Source of the DNA: Anthopleura xanthogrammica
Taxonomy: Eukaryota > Cnidaria > Anthozoa > Actiniaria > Actiniidae
Direction: 5' to 3'
NCBI GenBank assembly: GCA_964019055.1
Contig: OZ025207.1
Span: forward strand, 17,238,230 to 17,302,229
Length of the DNA: 64,000 nt
Shown here: positions 63,357 to 64,000 of the stretch, one piece after another
Numbering within the stretch: position 1 is the stretch's first letter
Layout: each line of letters opens with the position of its first letter
The notes under the pieces: model-generated
Database searches by the model: none
What the model saw: only the letters and a program-made list of their open reading frames with translations
What the model was told of the DNA's origin: nothing
Position numbers and translations under genes: made by a program

Positions 63357-64000
63357 GATTTAGAATATAAATTCATACTCACGAGATCATTGTTTGTATG
63401 CATTTGTTTGCTACGTTTTTTTGTTCCCCTCCCAAGAGAAAATTAATCTTTGAATAAAAGTAATATACGACTTATTTTTTTAGCTTTGAAATAACAGAAA
63501 TACAATGAAATGCTCTGTTCATTAAGAACATGTATGTGATGGTCTGTCCCCCGAGACTTAAGAATTTTAATCGAGAATTTACATAGTCAGTTGTAACTGT
63601 AACGTGAAGAGACGTAAGCGGCCAAGGTTTCTGTCGACAAGTTTCAATATAATTTCAAGACAAAATTGTAAGTACAAGTTTTGAAGAAAAAAAACACGCT
63701 TTTTGAATTTTATCTCATGAAATGTTAAAAATGTAAAAAATTGTCTTATAAAACCTGTCTGACAAAATGTTAATATTATATTTATGTCGAATTACAGTTT
63801 GACATGTGCATACGCCAGTAAGGAACCAAAACGTATCTAAATTAGTACTACGTCAAAGAACGCAAATAAGTTGCCGTTTTAAAGCTGAATATTGGCAAGA
63901 CGTGCTCTAGAATCGATTCAAAGAAATCACAGAAATGCTTCCAAATTTTGATATTTCGATTTGCAAAGTTAGTACAAGTGCCAAAGAAATATATATTAAG
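63357..64000. other. No gene seen
   Basis: AT-rich sequence to the window edge, no motif. Confidence 0.5.

Overview
The window is animal nuclear DNA: spliced genes with GT/AG introns, low GC and very dense transposable elements. The mix (tandem SRCR exons, BEL/Pao, Penelope-like, CR1/L2-like and L1-like LINEs, CACTA, TTAA-target and THAP-DDE elements, many foldback elements) suggests an early-branching or marine invertebrate. A cnidarian is my best guess, but nothing here fixes the species.

Layout. 1-2747: the minus-strand 3' part of a gene for a secreted or receptor protein, with seven SRCR-domain exons, all joined in phase 1. A minus-strand signal-peptide exon with the same splice phase and a TATA box lies at 29.9-30.1 kb and could be its first exon or that of a neighbouring gene. 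A lone SRCR exon lies on the plus strand at 45.2 kb. 4974-13427: an element with ~626-bp terminal inverted repeats carrying a SAP-like ORF. An intact, apparently young BEL/Pao retrotransposon with identical 151-bp LTRs is inserted in that ORF, and a 222-bp TA-flanked MITE sits in the left arm. 13.5-20.9 kb: small inverted-repeat elements, minisatellites and microsatellites. 21.0-22.8 kb: a decayed Penelope-like element (RT plus GIY-YIG) with a hammerhead ribozyme. 23-28.3 kb: a large foldback, LINE scraps and tandem repeats. 32784-39099: a non-autonomous CACTA-type element with subterminal ATGTGAAA arrays, containing a 4.3-kb TTAA-flanked palindromic element that itself contains smaller foldbacks. 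39.6-45 kb: LINE remnants and a second hammerhead motif. 45.7-49.1 kb: a PIN-like plus CXC-domain gene between inverted copies of its own 3' region. 49.3-51.6 kb: a transposase N-terminus joined to a broken CR1/L2-like LINE. 51875-61420: a minus-strand gene of unassigned, transposase-like family, split by a 7.2-kb element (53059-60263).

That 7.2-kb element is the most complete system here. A THAP-HTH-DDE transposase (plus strand) faces a SAP-SWIM-YqaJ nuclease gene (minus strand) inside shared inverted repeats, the two-gene layout I associate with ISL2EU/IS4EU transposons. It has itself been hit by a 5'-truncated L1-like LINE (13-bp target duplication) and a 1.4-kb foldback. Removing one copy of its flanking ATAA restores the reading frame of the gene it entered.

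Host genes are therefore sparse. Most open frames are mobile-element genes, many with frameshifts or stops; the BEL polyprotein and the PIN/CXC ORF are the clearest open ones. Identities were judged by eye from motifs, without any database search.
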